In this document: one piece after another, positions 7,442 to 15,091 of the stretch
Position numbering within the stretch: the first letter of the stretch is position 1
How the letters are laid out: each line of letters opens with the position of its first letter
Assembly: GCA_964369845.1 (NCBI GenBank)
Contig: CAYJFJ010000022.1
Coordinates: 1-20,076 of the forward strand
From: CAKOSP01 sp964369845
GTDB taxonomy: Bacteria > Bacillota_I > Bacilli_A > RF39 > UBA660
DNA: 20,076 nt
Direction of reading: 5' to 3'
Notes under the pieces: generated by a model
What the model was told of the DNA's origin: nothing
Databases searched by the model: none
Seen by the model: only the letters and a program-made list of their open reading frames with translations
Position numbers and translations under genes: made by a program

Positions 7442-9979
7442 TTATACCTCATACCAGTTATCTGCCACACTAATACCTACTTCTAAAGGTACACTAAGCT
7501 TAATAACGCTTTCCATTTCAGTTTTAACTATTTCCTTTAATACTTCTAACTCATTTTCTAAAACATCAAATATAAGTTCATCGTGTACTTGCAAAATTAA
7601 TTTACTTTTTAAATTTAAATCCTTAAGTTTTTTTGTTATTTTTATCATAGCTACTTTAATTATATCTGCACTAGTTCCTTGAATCGGTGTATTAAGAGCC
7701 ATTCTCTCTCCCATTTGTTTTACCATAAAATTACTTGAATTTATTTCTTCAATCACTCTTCTTCTATTATAAAGAGTTTTTACATATCCTTTTTCTTTAG
7801 TAGTTTCTACTATATCATCCATGTATTTTTTTACCTTTGGATATAACTCATAATATTTTTTTATAAATTCATCTGCTTCTTTTTTTGTAATGTTTAAGTT
7901 TCCACCTAAACCAAATCCACTTATTCCGTATACTATTCCAAATATTACTGCTTTTGCAGTTTTTCTTTGCATTTTCGTTACTTCTTCTTCTTTAATTCCG
8001 TGAATGTCTGCTGCTACTTTTTTATGTATATCAAGCCCTTCATTAAATGCTTTTATCAGCGTTTCATCACCTGAAATATGTGCTAAGATTCTAAGTTCTA
8101 TTTGTGAGTAATCTGCAGATAAGAATAAATCATTTTTTGGCACAAATGCTTTTCTTATTTGTTTTCCAAGTTCTTCTCTAACAGGAATGTTTTGCAGGTT
8201 TGGCTCCGTACATGATAATCTTCCTGTTCTTGCTAGTGTTTGTTTATAAATTGGCCTTATAACGCTATCAGCAGATATATAATATTCTAAACCTTCTATA
8301 TAAGTTGAATAAATTTTACTTAAGTTTCTATATATTAATATTTTTTCAATTATAGGGTGTTTATTAACTAATTTTTCTAAAACACTTGCATCAGTTTTAT
8401 ATCCGGTTTTATTTTTAGTACCTTTTGCTATATTCATTTTTTCAAATATAATTTCACCTAACTGCTTCGGACTAGAAATATTAAATTCTTCTCCTGCTAA
8501 TTCATGAATATCTTTTGTAACTATTTTTATATCTTTATCAATTGCTACTTTTAACGTTTCTAAAATTTCTTTTTGACAAACTATTCCTTCATTTTCCATT
8601 CCAGCTAATACACTTGCAAGTGGCATTTCGATTTTCTCATATAAATCATGTAAGTCATGATTTTTTAAATCTATAATATTTTTTAAATTGTTATCAAATA
8701 TGTATCTACTTTTTGCTGTTACAGATTTTTTAATAAGCTCTAAATCGAACTTAGATTTTTTTAATTTACTGAAATCATAATTTACATTTTCCATTATGAA
8801 CGCTATATCATCTTTAACTGTTTTTCCTAATAAAAAACTTGAAATCATTAAATCGTTTGTATAAATGTTTTTTGTAAATTTTACATTTTTCTTAACATCA
8901 TATGTACAAATATTTTTGTTTTCAACATATGTTACCAATTCAGGAAGTAATTCACTCTTTACAAAATAATTGTAATTTTTATCACTTATACCCACTCCTA
9001 GTACATTTGCTTCGTGATAATTTTCATTGTCAAGTTCAATATAAATTGACACATCATCAGTAAGAACTAAATCATTTACATTATTTACTTCAATAAATTT
9101 AAGTTCTTCTTCTACTATTTCAGTTTCTAGTTTTCTTACAAAAGAGTTAAATCCTAAATCTTTATAAAGTGGCACTAGCAATTCATTATGACCCTTATAT
9201 AACATATCTTCAAATGAAATATTCAAAGGTACATCTTTATAAATAGTTGCAATTTCTTTTGACATAAATGCACTATCTTTATCATTTATTAATTTATCTT
9301 TGTTGGCTCCTTTTATTTTATCAATATTTTCATATACACCTTCAAGACTAGCATATTCATGTAAAAGCTTTAACGCAGTTTTTTCTCCGATTCCTTTTAC
9401 TCCTGGAATATTATCAGATGCATCACCCATTAACGCTTTTAAATCTATCATTTTTATTGGATCTATTCCATATTCTTCTTTAAAGTTTTTTTCATCAAGT
9501 CTTATAAAAGAATCTTTTTTGAGTAGTTTAACTTCAGTTTCAAAATTTATTAATTGAAGTAAATCTTTATCACTAGATATAATAGTTGTCGCATAATCTT
9601 TGTCTTCCTCTGCTTTTTTTACAAGAGTTCCTATTATGTCATCTGCCTCATATGGCTCTAACTCTAAATACTTAATTCCCATTGCGTCCAAAAGTTTTCT
9701 TGCATATGGCATTTGAAGTTTTAAATCTTCAGGCGTTGCATTTCTTCCTTCTTTGTAAAAATTATATTTTTCTTTTCTAAAGTTTTTACCTATATCAAAT
9801 GCTACTACCATATACTCTGGCTTTTCTTCATCTATGATTTTATTAATCATATTTACAAATCCATATAATGCATTAGTAGGAAAACCTTCACTGTTTCTCA
9901 TTATATTACCTGAATAACTTGTTGCAAAATATGCTCTAAAAATCAGATTATTTCCGTCTATTAATATTACTTTTTTCAT
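7442..9979 (-). CDS. polA: DNA polymerase I
   Basis: An 845-residue repair polymerase that fills gaps and removes Okazaki primers. The 5'-nuclease domain (about 1-285) shows DGNNLIFRAYFA, YEADDIIGTL, SSDKDLLQL and the helix-hairpin-helix DNIPGVKGIGEKTALKLL. The middle domain (about 290-465) occupies the 3'-5' exonuclease position but lacks the usual DxE motif (IEL at the expected place), so proofreading is probably lost, as in Bacillus-type enzymes. The polymerase domain shows motif A DYSQIELRILAHISGDE (about 618-634), motif B RKTAKAVIFGIVYG (about 670-684) and motif C LQVHDELIFDV (about 794-804). GAGGT precedes the ATG. It heads the polA-mutM operon behind an extended -10 promoter. Confidence 0.98.
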   Translation of the reverse strand: MKKVILIDGNNLIFRAYFATSYSGNIMRNSEGFPTNALYGFVNMINKIIDEEKPEYMVVAFDIGKNFRKEKYNFYKEGRNATPEDLKLQMPYARKLLDAMGIKYLELEPYEADDIIGTLVKKAEEDKDYATTIISSDKDLLQLINFETEVKLLKKDSFIRLDEKNFKEEYGIDPIKMIDLKALMGDASDNIPGVKGIGEKTALKLLHEYASLEGVYENIDKIKGANKDKLINDKDSAFMSKEIATIYKDVPLNISFEDMLYKGHNELLVPLYKDLGFNSFVRKLETEIVEEELKFIEVNNVNDLVLTDDVSIYIELDNENYHEANVLGVGISDKNYNYFVKSELLPELVTYVENKNICTYDVKKNVKFTKNIYTNDLMISSFLLGKTVKDDIAFIMENVNYDFSKLKKSKFDLELIKKSVTAKSRYIFDNNLKNIIDLKNHDLHDLYEKIEMPLASVLAGMENEGIVCQKEILETLKVAIDKDIKIVTKDIHELAGEEFNISSPKQLGEIIFEKMNIAKGTKNKTGYKTDASVLEKLVNKHPIIEKILIYRNLSKIYSTYIEGLEYYISADSVIRPIYKQTLARTGRLSCTEPNLQNIPVREELGKQIRKAFVPKNDLFLSADYSQIELRILAHISGDETLIKAFNEGLDIHKKVAADIHGIKEEEVTKMQRKTAKAVIFGIVYGISGFGLGGNLNITKKEADEFIKKYYELYPKVKKYMDDIVETTKEKGYVKTLYNRRRVIEEINSSNFMVKQMGERMALNTPIQGTSADIIKVAMIKITKKLKDLNLKSKLILQVHDELIFDVLENELEVLKEIVKTEMESVIKLSVPLEVGISVADNWYEV

Positions 9980-9998
9980 TTTTATACCTCACACAATT

Positions 9999-10007
9999 AT
10001 TATACCA
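9999..10007 (-). promoter_or_regulatory. Extended -10 promoter of polA-mutM
   Basis: TGG-TATAAT on the minus strand (10007-9999), 19 nt before the polA start codon. The -35 region is only a T-run and does not match consensus well. Confidence 0.6.
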
Positions 10008-10036
10008 TGATAATTTAATTAAAAACGTTTTTACAT

Positions 10037-10065
10037 AAAAAAATTAGAGTTTTTTTTCTCTAACT
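10037..10065 (-). terminator. Intrinsic terminator of the two-TM orphan gene
   Basis: On the minus strand AGTTAGAG pairs with CTCTAATT (one G-U pair) around an eight-A loop and runs into a T-tract (10043-10037). The stop codon (10044-10046) lies in the stem. Confidence 0.75.
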
Positions 10066-10667
10066 TTTTCTTCTTTTAATATTCCATATAACATCATTGC
10101 TGCCGCTGCTGTTTGCAGCACCAACACAGCACTTTCTGCTACATTATCTTCAGTAGTTTGCAGTATCGCTACCGAACCTCTTACAGTAGTAGTTTCTATA
10201 ATTTTATATTCGTCTACATGACCTGCCGATAAACCAATATTTTCTGTGTAACTAAGTTCTGGTATATATACAAGATTGTCTGTATATTTCAAGTGACCAT
10301 ACTCTGCTTCTTTTTCTACTAAACTTCTATATTCTGTTTTATGTAAGTTATAATTTAAAATCTCAAATACGTATACTCTTTTTTGCATGTTTCCATCTAT
10401 TTCAACAAAAGATGTCCATTCTAATGTATATTTTGGTATATCTGCATTTTTCAAAATTTCATAATTTTCTATTGGATTTTCAAAATTATATTTTGTGTGT
10501 ATATACTGGTGAATTTCATCATAATAAAATTCATCTATTTCAAAAGCTTTTCCATAATGAAATTTATCACTATTTTTCTCTTTTAAATGCATAATTCCTG
10601 ATGAAATCAGTGATATTGTTAACATTGTTAAGCCTGTTTTCATAATAATTTTCTTACTAAAATTCAT
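10044..10667 (-). CDS. Hypothetical protein with N- and C-terminal membrane segments (207 aa)
   Basis: I do not recognise this protein. It has a hydrophobic segment at about residues 9-27, a polar middle of about 145 residues rich in Tyr and Glu, and a second hydrophobic segment at about 178-198 (AVLVLQTAAAAMMLYGIL) followed by a charged tail. The middle would be extracytoplasmic if the protein forms a hairpin across the membrane, in the manner of small sensors or scaffold proteins. No catalytic motif or cysteine pair is visible. The ATG at 10667 has an ideal AAGGAGG 7 nt upstream and a strong sigma-A promoter behind it. It is monocistronic with its own terminator, so its neighbours give no functional hint. 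Confidence 0.75.
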   Translation of the reverse strand: MNFSKKIIMKTGLTMLTISLISSGIMHLKEKNSDKFHYGKAFEIDEFYYDEIHQYIHTKYNFENPIENYEILKNADIPKYTLEWTSFVEIDGNMQKRVYVFEILNYNLHKTEYRSLVEKEAEYGHLKYTDNLVYIPELSYTENIGLSAGHVDEYKIIETTTVRGSVAILQTTEDNVAESAVLVLQTAAAAMMLYGILKEEKVREKKL

Positions 10668-10692
10668 TTAACCTCCTTTTTAAGCCTGGATT

Positions 10693-10721
10693 ATTTTATA
10701 CCAATATGTTCACTTTGTCAA
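10693..10721 (-). promoter_or_regulatory. Sigma-A promoter of the two-TM orphan gene
   Basis: A perfect -35 TTGACA (10721-10716), a 17-nt spacer and TAAAAT (10698-10693) on the minus strand, followed by AAGGAGG before the ATG. Together these suggest strong expression. Confidence 0.75.
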
Positions 10722-10733
10722 CTATAAAACAAT

Positions 10734-10762
10734 AAAAAAAACTAAAAATTTTCATCCTTAGT
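10734..10762 (-). terminator. Intrinsic terminator of the RNHCP gene
   Basis: On the minus strand ACTAAGGAT (10762-10754) pairs with ATTTTTAGT (10749-10741) using two G-U pairs and closing a GAAA tetraloop, followed by a T-tract (10741-10734). The stop codon (10758-10760) is in the stem. Confidence 0.75.
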
Positions 10763-11066
10763 ATTTTATATTCGAAGATAATTTTATTAATTCATCAAAG
10801 TTATCATCTCTTGCAAAAACATTTTTTCTTATCATTGAACATTTTTGACATTTATATATTATTTTATAACCACCTTTAAAATTTTCAAAATCTACTGGTT
10901 TCAAAACACCTTTGCAATTCGATGCTCTATCTCCTGGATTTATATCTACATGAAGTGCATACAAACAATGTGGACAGTGATCTCTTGATGTGTAACCTAG
11001 TGGTGATACTTCTTTTCCACAATTAATGCACGTAAACGCAACATCTATTTCATTAAACTTCTTCAT
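10758..11066 (-). CDS. RNHCP domain zinc-binding protein
   Basis: A 102-residue cytosolic protein that is essentially one RNHCP domain, named for its core motif, here RDHCPHCL at residues 28-35. Metal-binding candidates are C13/C16, C31/C34, C51 and C73/C76. The family-typical HVDINPGDRASNCKG and the C-terminal RDDNFDEL are also present. Its molecular role is not known; the paired CxxC motifs suggest a double zinc ribbon that may bind nucleic acid. The frame is open to an ATG at 11084, but the ATG at 11066 is preferred. AAGAGGT stands just before it and the domain begins immediately after it. It begins 25 nt after the histidine kinase stop codon, with an extended -10 box overlapping that stop, so it may be both co-transcribed and separately expressed. 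Confidence 0.85.
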   Translation of the reverse strand: MKKFNEIDVAFTCINCGKEVSPLGYTSRDHCPHCLYALHVDINPGDRASNCKGVLKPVDFENFKGGYKIIYKCQKCSMIRKNVFARDDNFDELIKLSSNIKY

Positions 11067-11085
11067 ACGACCTCTTCTTGTCATT

Positions 11086-11094
11086 ATTATATCA
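11086..11094 (-). promoter_or_regulatory. Extended -10 box before the RNHCP gene
   Basis: TGA-TATAAT on the minus strand (11094-11086). The TGA is also the stop codon of the histidine kinase. The start codon at 11066 is 19 nt downstream, and no strong -35 is visible. Confidence 0.5.
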
Positions 11095-12927
11095 TTTATT
11101 ACTTAATATTACATCGATTTTTTCTCTTAATTCATCTTTCGTAAAAGGTTTAGATAAGTAAGATACAAAACCTATATCTTTATACTTACTTTCAGCTCCC
11201 ATAATAGCATCTGCAGTTAATGCTATTACTGGAATGTTAAAATTTTCTTTTTCTTTTAAAAGTTTGAAAGTTTGAGTTCCATCCATATCTGGCATCATAA
11301 TATCCATTAAAATTATATCATAGTTATTTTTTTCAATTAAATTTAAAGCTTCCAAACCTGAAAGGCAAGTATCTACTTTAATACTAAAAAATTCTAAATT
11401 TCTCTTTGCTACTTTTATATTAAGTTCATTATCGTCAACTACCAAAATATTTAAATTTTGGTAATCGTAATTTTTTTCATTAATGTTCTTATCTATAACA
11501 ACTTCTTTTGTATCACTTATAATCTGTGGTATTTCCACGACAAACGTCGTTCCTTTACCATATTTCGAATTAACTGTTATATTTCCACTTAAATGTTCTA
11601 ATAACCTTTTTGTAATTGCTAAACCTAAACCTGTTCCTTCTACTGTCGATTTTTTCTCTATATCTAATCTATCGAATTTTGTGAATAATCTATTTATTGA
11701 TTCAGGTTTAATTCCTATTCCAGTATCTTCTACTTTTAACACTAAATAATCGATTTGATCCTTTTTTCTTGTTTTTACAGATATCTTCACATTTCCTTCC
11801 TTTGTATATTTAAAAGAATTCGAAACCAAATTATTAACTATCTGTTTAACATGTATATAATCTCCTATTAGTCTTTCCGGCAAATTTTCATCAAATTTTG
11901 TTTCAACATTTATGTTTTTACCAATTAATCTCGGCTTATTAACTTTAAGTACACTTTCAATTACTTCTTTTATTGAATATTCCATATTAACTATTTCTAG
12001 TTTTTGACTTTCTACTTTTGATATATCTATAATATTACCTACTATTTCTAATAGTGTATTTGAAGCTACCACTATATCAGCCGTATCTTCTTTGAACTTT
12101 TGTGGCAACTCTTCATCTTCTAACATATCTTGACTTAATCCTACTACTGCATTAAGTGGTGTTCTTATTTCATGTGACATACTCGATAAAAAATCTGATT
12201 TTGCTATATTTGCTTTGTTAGCTGCATCTACTGCTTTATTTAGTTCAATTACCATCTTTACATCGGGATTTTCAATTGTAAAAAACATAATGTAAGATAA
12301 AAATATTGCTACAGTGTCTTGTAATAATAATTCAGGCATGAAATAAGAAATAAATAAAATCGGAAAAAGAATTATCAACATATATATTACTATAAGAAAT
12401 TTTTTCTCTATTTTTTTTCTGTTTACAAAAGCTATAACAAAAGCTATTATTATATTAATAACTATTAATGAATAAGCAAAATTAATTAAAGAACCTGTTA
12501 CTAAAGTTATTTTATTAATCTGAGTAAATTCAACACTTAAAAACAAACATGATATAAAAAATATTAATACACATATTACATATGAGTTTATCACTTTTTT
12601 TCTAGTAAGTAGTGAATCATCACTAATGTGAATATTGTAAAACAGCAACGACAAACTAATCGTATATAATATTGTAACTAAAACAACATTTAGAAAATAC
12701 ATTAAATCATAATAAACTGTATTTAATAAACTTAGTTCATTTATTGAACAAAAAAATAAAGTTAAAGTATTAATTATTGAGTAAAAAAATGTGGATATTA
12801 GTATTACCTCAAAAAATTTATTTTCAAATAGTTTTATCTTCGCCTTAGAATAATATACAATTAACAAAAGAAAAATAAAAAAAGTACACAGTAATGGTAA
12901 TTCAAATTCTATATTTATAAACTCCAT
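11092..12927 (-). CDS. Hybrid sensor histidine kinase, 7TM sensor plus receiver
   Basis: A 611-residue membrane sensor kinase. About seven hydrophobic helices fill residues 8-217 with no large extracellular loop, so the signal is probably sensed in or near the membrane. The dimerisation/phosphoacceptor domain has SHEIRTPLN with H252. The ATPase domain has the N box HVKQIVNNLVSNSFKYT (about 359-375), DTGIGI (401-406) and GTGLGLAI (431-438). The C-terminal receiver has D498/D499, phosphoacceptor D542 in LMDIMMPD, T571 and K593. All catalytic residues are present. The receiver has no output domain and no response regulator gene is nearby, so the final target is unknown. The start has AGGTGAT only a few nt after the -10 box. 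Confidence 0.93.
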   Translation of the reverse strand: MEFINIEFELPLLCTFFIFLLLIVYYSKAKIKLFENKFFEVILISTFFYSIINTLTLFFCSINELSLLNTVYYDLMYFLNVVLVTILYTISLSLLFYNIHISDDSLLTRKKVINSYVICVLIFFISCLFLSVEFTQINKITLVTGSLINFAYSLIVINIIIAFVIAFVNRKKIEKKFLIVIYMLIILFPILFISYFMPELLLQDTVAIFLSYIMFFTIENPDVKMVIELNKAVDAANKANIAKSDFLSSMSHEIRTPLNAVVGLSQDMLEDEELPQKFKEDTADIVVASNTLLEIVGNIIDISKVESQKLEIVNMEYSIKEVIESVLKVNKPRLIGKNINVETKFDENLPERLIGDYIHVKQIVNNLVSNSFKYTKEGNVKISVKTRKKDQIDYLVLKVEDTGIGIKPESINRLFTKFDRLDIEKKSTVEGTGLGLAITKRLLEHLSGNITVNSKYGKGTTFVVEIPQIISDTKEVVIDKNINEKNYDYQNLNILVVDDNELNIKVAKRNLEFFSIKVDTCLSGLEALNLIEKNNYDIILMDIMMPDMDGTQTFKLLKEKENFNIPVIALTADAIMGAESKYKDIGFVSYLSKPFTKDELREKIDVILSNK

Positions 12928-12943
12928 AATATCACCTAATTTT

Positions 12944-12952
12944 ATTATATCA
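12944..12952 (-). promoter_or_regulatory. Extended -10 promoter of the hybrid kinase gene
   Basis: TGA-TATAAT on the minus strand (12952-12944). The ribosome binding site AGGTGAT begins six nt later and the ATG follows 16 nt after the box, so the predicted leader is only about 10 nt. Confidence 0.6.
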
Positions 12953-12972
12953 CTATTTTTTTACATAGCAAT

Positions 12973-12999
12973 AAAAAGCTCACTATCTTAAAGTGAACT
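12973..12999 (-). terminator. Intrinsic terminator of the acyltransferase-like gene
   Basis: On the minus strand AGTTCACT (12999-12992) pairs with AGTGAGCT (12984-12977) with one G-U pair, around a 7-nt loop carrying the stop codon, followed by TTTTT. Confidence 0.75.
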
Positions 13000-14244
13000 T
13001 TTTCTTTTTCTTTGATACATTAAGTTTTCATTTAATTCATAAAGTACATTTTCTTTTGTGTTTAATGACAGTAAAAAGTTTTCAAATACATAAATTATTG
13101 CATCCTCAACATCTAAGTTGTTTGTACTTACTAAAAGATAATTATATATATAATTAAAATCTTCTTCATTTAAATATAACATGCTTTCTAAACAAAACTT
13201 AATTGCATCTTCTCTAGCAGTATATAATTTTTTTATTTTTTTTGAAATAAGAAATATTTTATCTTCTGTTGGAACATTTATAGTAAAACCTGTTTTTCTT
13301 TCTACGAATTTTTTAAAATTATGTTTATCAAAATATTCAGTTTCTTTTCCAAGTAATGAATTTGGATTTACACAGTTATCATGAATTTTGCACATATCTG
13401 ATATAAAATCACTATACTCATATTTATCTAATTCTGTTTTAACTAAAAAATTTTCTGTCCAGCCTACTACCGTGTCATCTTCTGAATATTCTTTATATCT
13501 TTTTTCATGAAAAACTGATATATCTTGATACAGATCCCTATTTAATTTTTCTTGATGATTTTCTAGAATATTGTAAGTTAGTGTTGATATTTTTTCAGAC
13601 AATATTTCTTCAAACTCTTCGTATGTATAATTCCATGCTTTAATACTTTCAGCATAATCAATAAATACTTTTTTTCTTCTGAACTTTTTCTTATCAATAT
13701 CTTTAATATTTACCATAGGTACAACTTCATTTTTTGTGTTGCAGCTAACGTCATATATTGATCTAAATATACCTAAATGCAGTTTATTTTCTGAATCATT
13801 GTACGCTCCTTCAAAAAATATAAGTAAATTTGTTTTTTTATTTATTTCTATCAGTTTTTCTTTAATATTTTTTCTTTCACTTTTATTTAGCGTATTTAAA
13901 AATACTACTCCATTTAAAACAGTTGCAGGCATTAGAGGATTGACTATTACTTGGTCTGACCCTCCCATTAATATGTACATATGAGCTTTAGTATTAACTA
14001 CATTTAATAAGATGTCATCTTCATACGAGTGACTAGATGTAAATATATATTTTTTTCCTTCTTCTGCTTTAAACTTCTTAACCACTTTTACATTGTAACT
14101 TAGACTGAATAACTTGAATGTTTTTCTTATTAATATATTACATTTTTTTCTTTTTTTAATAGATTCATCAGAAAATGAATCTATAGTATTATTCAAAATC
14201 TTATTTCTAAGTTCTATGTTTTTTTCTTTCAATATTTTTATCAT
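12988..14244 (-). CDS. PlsC-like acyltransferase with long C-terminal extension
   Basis: A 418-residue protein. Its N-terminal half (about 45-200) looks like a glycerolphosphate/lysophosphatidate acyltransferase. It has SSHSYEDD with the H-x4-D catalytic pair (H72, D77), GVVFLNTLNKSERKN in place of the usual motif II region, FFEGAYN (E145, G146) as the FPEGT-like motif III, and VVPMVNI as motif IV. No membrane helix is obvious, so it may bind the membrane peripherally. Residues 200-418 are charged, mostly helical and unrecognised; ordinary PlsC enzymes end soon after motif IV. The start has AGAGGGA upstream and a good sigma-A promoter. Phospholipid or glycolipid acylation is inferred from the motifs; the substrate is unknown. 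Confidence 0.78.
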   Translation of the reverse strand: MIKILKEKNIELRNKILNNTIDSFSDESIKKRKKCNILIRKTFKLFSLSYNVKVVKKFKAEEGKKYIFTSSHSYEDDILLNVVNTKAHMYILMGGSDQVIVNPLMPATVLNGVVFLNTLNKSERKNIKEKLIEINKKTNLLIFFEGAYNDSENKLHLGIFRSIYDVSCNTKNEVVPMVNIKDIDKKKFRRKKVFIDYAESIKAWNYTYEEFEEILSEKISTLTYNILENHQEKLNRDLYQDISVFHEKRYKEYSEDDTVVGWTENFLVKTELDKYEYSDFISDMCKIHDNCVNPNSLLGKETEYFDKHNFKKFVERKTGFTINVPTEDKIFLISKKIKKLYTAREDAIKFCLESMLYLNEEDFNYIYNYLLVSTNNLDVEDAIIYVFENFLLSLNTKENVLYELNENLMYQRKRKSSL

Positions 14245-14263
14245 ATTCCCTCTTTTTTAGGCT

Positions 14264-14292
14264 ATTATACTCTTATTTATATTAATTTTCAA
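14264..14292 (-). promoter_or_regulatory. Sigma-A promoter of the acyltransferase-like gene
   Basis: TTGAAA (14292-14287), a 17-nt spacer and TATAAT (14269-14264) on the minus strand, 19 nt before the ATG. It is divergent from the sigK promoter region. Confidence 0.8.
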
Positions 14293-14333
14293 CATAATGT
14301 ATTTAATTTGTTACTTTTTACCAAATATATTAA

Positions 14334-14339
14334 TATACT
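14334..14339 (+). promoter_or_regulatory. -10 box before sigK
   Basis: TATACT at 14334-14339 lies 15 nt before the sigK ATG, with AGGTGAT between. There is no convincing -35. I also see no well-spaced sigma-E or sigma-K promoter at this position, so how sigK is controlled is unclear. Confidence 0.4.
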
Positions 14340-14354
14340 TAATTAGGTGATGAA

Positions 14355-15047
14355 ATGTTGTTTATAATTGATTTTTTAAAAAATTTATTCTTATTTAGTG
14401 GAAGTTATTCTAATGAAGTGTTTCCCGAACCACTGAAAGAGGAACAAGAAAAGCTTTATATTGAAAAACTAAAATTAGGTGATAAAGATGCCAGGAATAA
14501 ACTAATTGAGCATAATCTTAGATTAGTTGCTCATATAGTTAAGAAATTCGAAAATAAAAATAGTGATAGTGATGATTTAATATCAATAGGAACAATTGGT
14601 TTAATTAAAGGAATAGACTCATTTAATTTTGATCAGAAAACCAAAATTACCACTTATGCTGCTCGCTGTATTCAAAATGAAATCTTAATGCACTTTAGAA
14701 GTAATAAAAAAACTAACCTTAATGTATCCTTAAATGACTCCATTGGTTTTGATAAGGAAGGAAATGAAATAAATTTAATTGATGTTCTTAAAGATAATGA
14801 AGTTGATTTTATAGAAGAAATTAATACTAAAGATAATATCTCTCGAGTCGAAAAATATTTATCTTTGTTAAATTCTCGTGAAAAAAACATCATTATCCAA
14901 AGATATGGTCTATATAATACTAAAGATTTAACACAAAAAGAGATTTCTAAAAAATTAAATATATCACGAAGTTATGTTTCCAGAATTGAAAAAAGAGCTC
15001 TCACTAAAATGTTACGTGAATTTTTGAAAAGTAAAAATGATATTTGA
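14355..15047 (+). CDS. sigK: Sporulation RNA polymerase sigma factor, pro-sigma-K
   Basis: A 230-residue sigma-70 family factor that in Bacilli directs late mother-cell transcription during spore formation (coat genes, mother-cell lysis). The hydrophobic N-terminus (residues 1-20, MLFIIDFLKNLFLFSG region) followed by VFPEPL matches the inhibitory pro-sequence of sigma-K. IEHNLRLVAHIVKKFEN (51-67) and DLISIGTIGLIKGI (74-87) are region 2, AARCIQNEILMHFR (102-115) is the -10 recognition part, and TQKEISKKLNISRSYVSRIEKR (193-214) is region 4.2. The wording EHNLRLVAHIV is sigma-K-like rather than sigma-E-like. The gene is contiguous, with no skin-type insertion. AGGTGAT precedes the ATG. I see no convincing terminator after it. 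cotE, a coat gene, lies 2.3 kb away. Confidence 0.95.
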   Translation: MLFIIDFLKNLFLFSGSYSNEVFPEPLKEEQEKLYIEKLKLGDKDARNKLIEHNLRLVAHIVKKFENKNSDSDDLISIGTIGLIKGIDSFNFDQKTKITTYAARCIQNEILMHFRSNKKTNLNVSLNDSIGFDKEGNEINLIDVLKDNEVDFIEEINTKDNISRVEKYLSLLNSREKNIIIQRYGLYNTKDLTQKEISKKLNISRSYVSRIEKRALTKMLREFLKSKNDI

Positions 15048-15062
15048 TTTTATAATATTTTT

Positions 15063-15071
15063 TGATATAAT
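15063..15071 (+). promoter_or_regulatory. Extended -10 box before the CPBP protease gene
   Basis: TGA-TATAAT (15063-15071), 20 nt before the ATG at 15092. A weak TTTGAT lies upstream with a short 15-nt spacing. It gives the protease gene a likely vegetative promoter in addition to readthrough from sigK. Confidence 0.5.
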
Positions 15072-15091
15072 TGAAAAATAAGGAAGTCAAT

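Noticed and set aside
7353..7682. Plus-strand frame across the polA-mutM junction, and similar frames at 9300-9557, 11483-11749, 13181-13384 and 13736-13984
   Set aside because: All are shadows of strongly supported minus-strand genes; none has a start signal or a recognisable product.
14293..14301. CATAATGTA upstream of sigK as a sigma-K -10 box
   Set aside because: It fits CATAnnnTA but has no -35 at the right distance, lies 53 nt from the ATG and sits next to the divergent promoter. In AT-rich DNA a chance match is likely.
15071..15091. TTG start for the CPBP protease
   Set aside because: The TTG overlaps the -10 box, and the ATG at 15092 has AAGGAAG in front.
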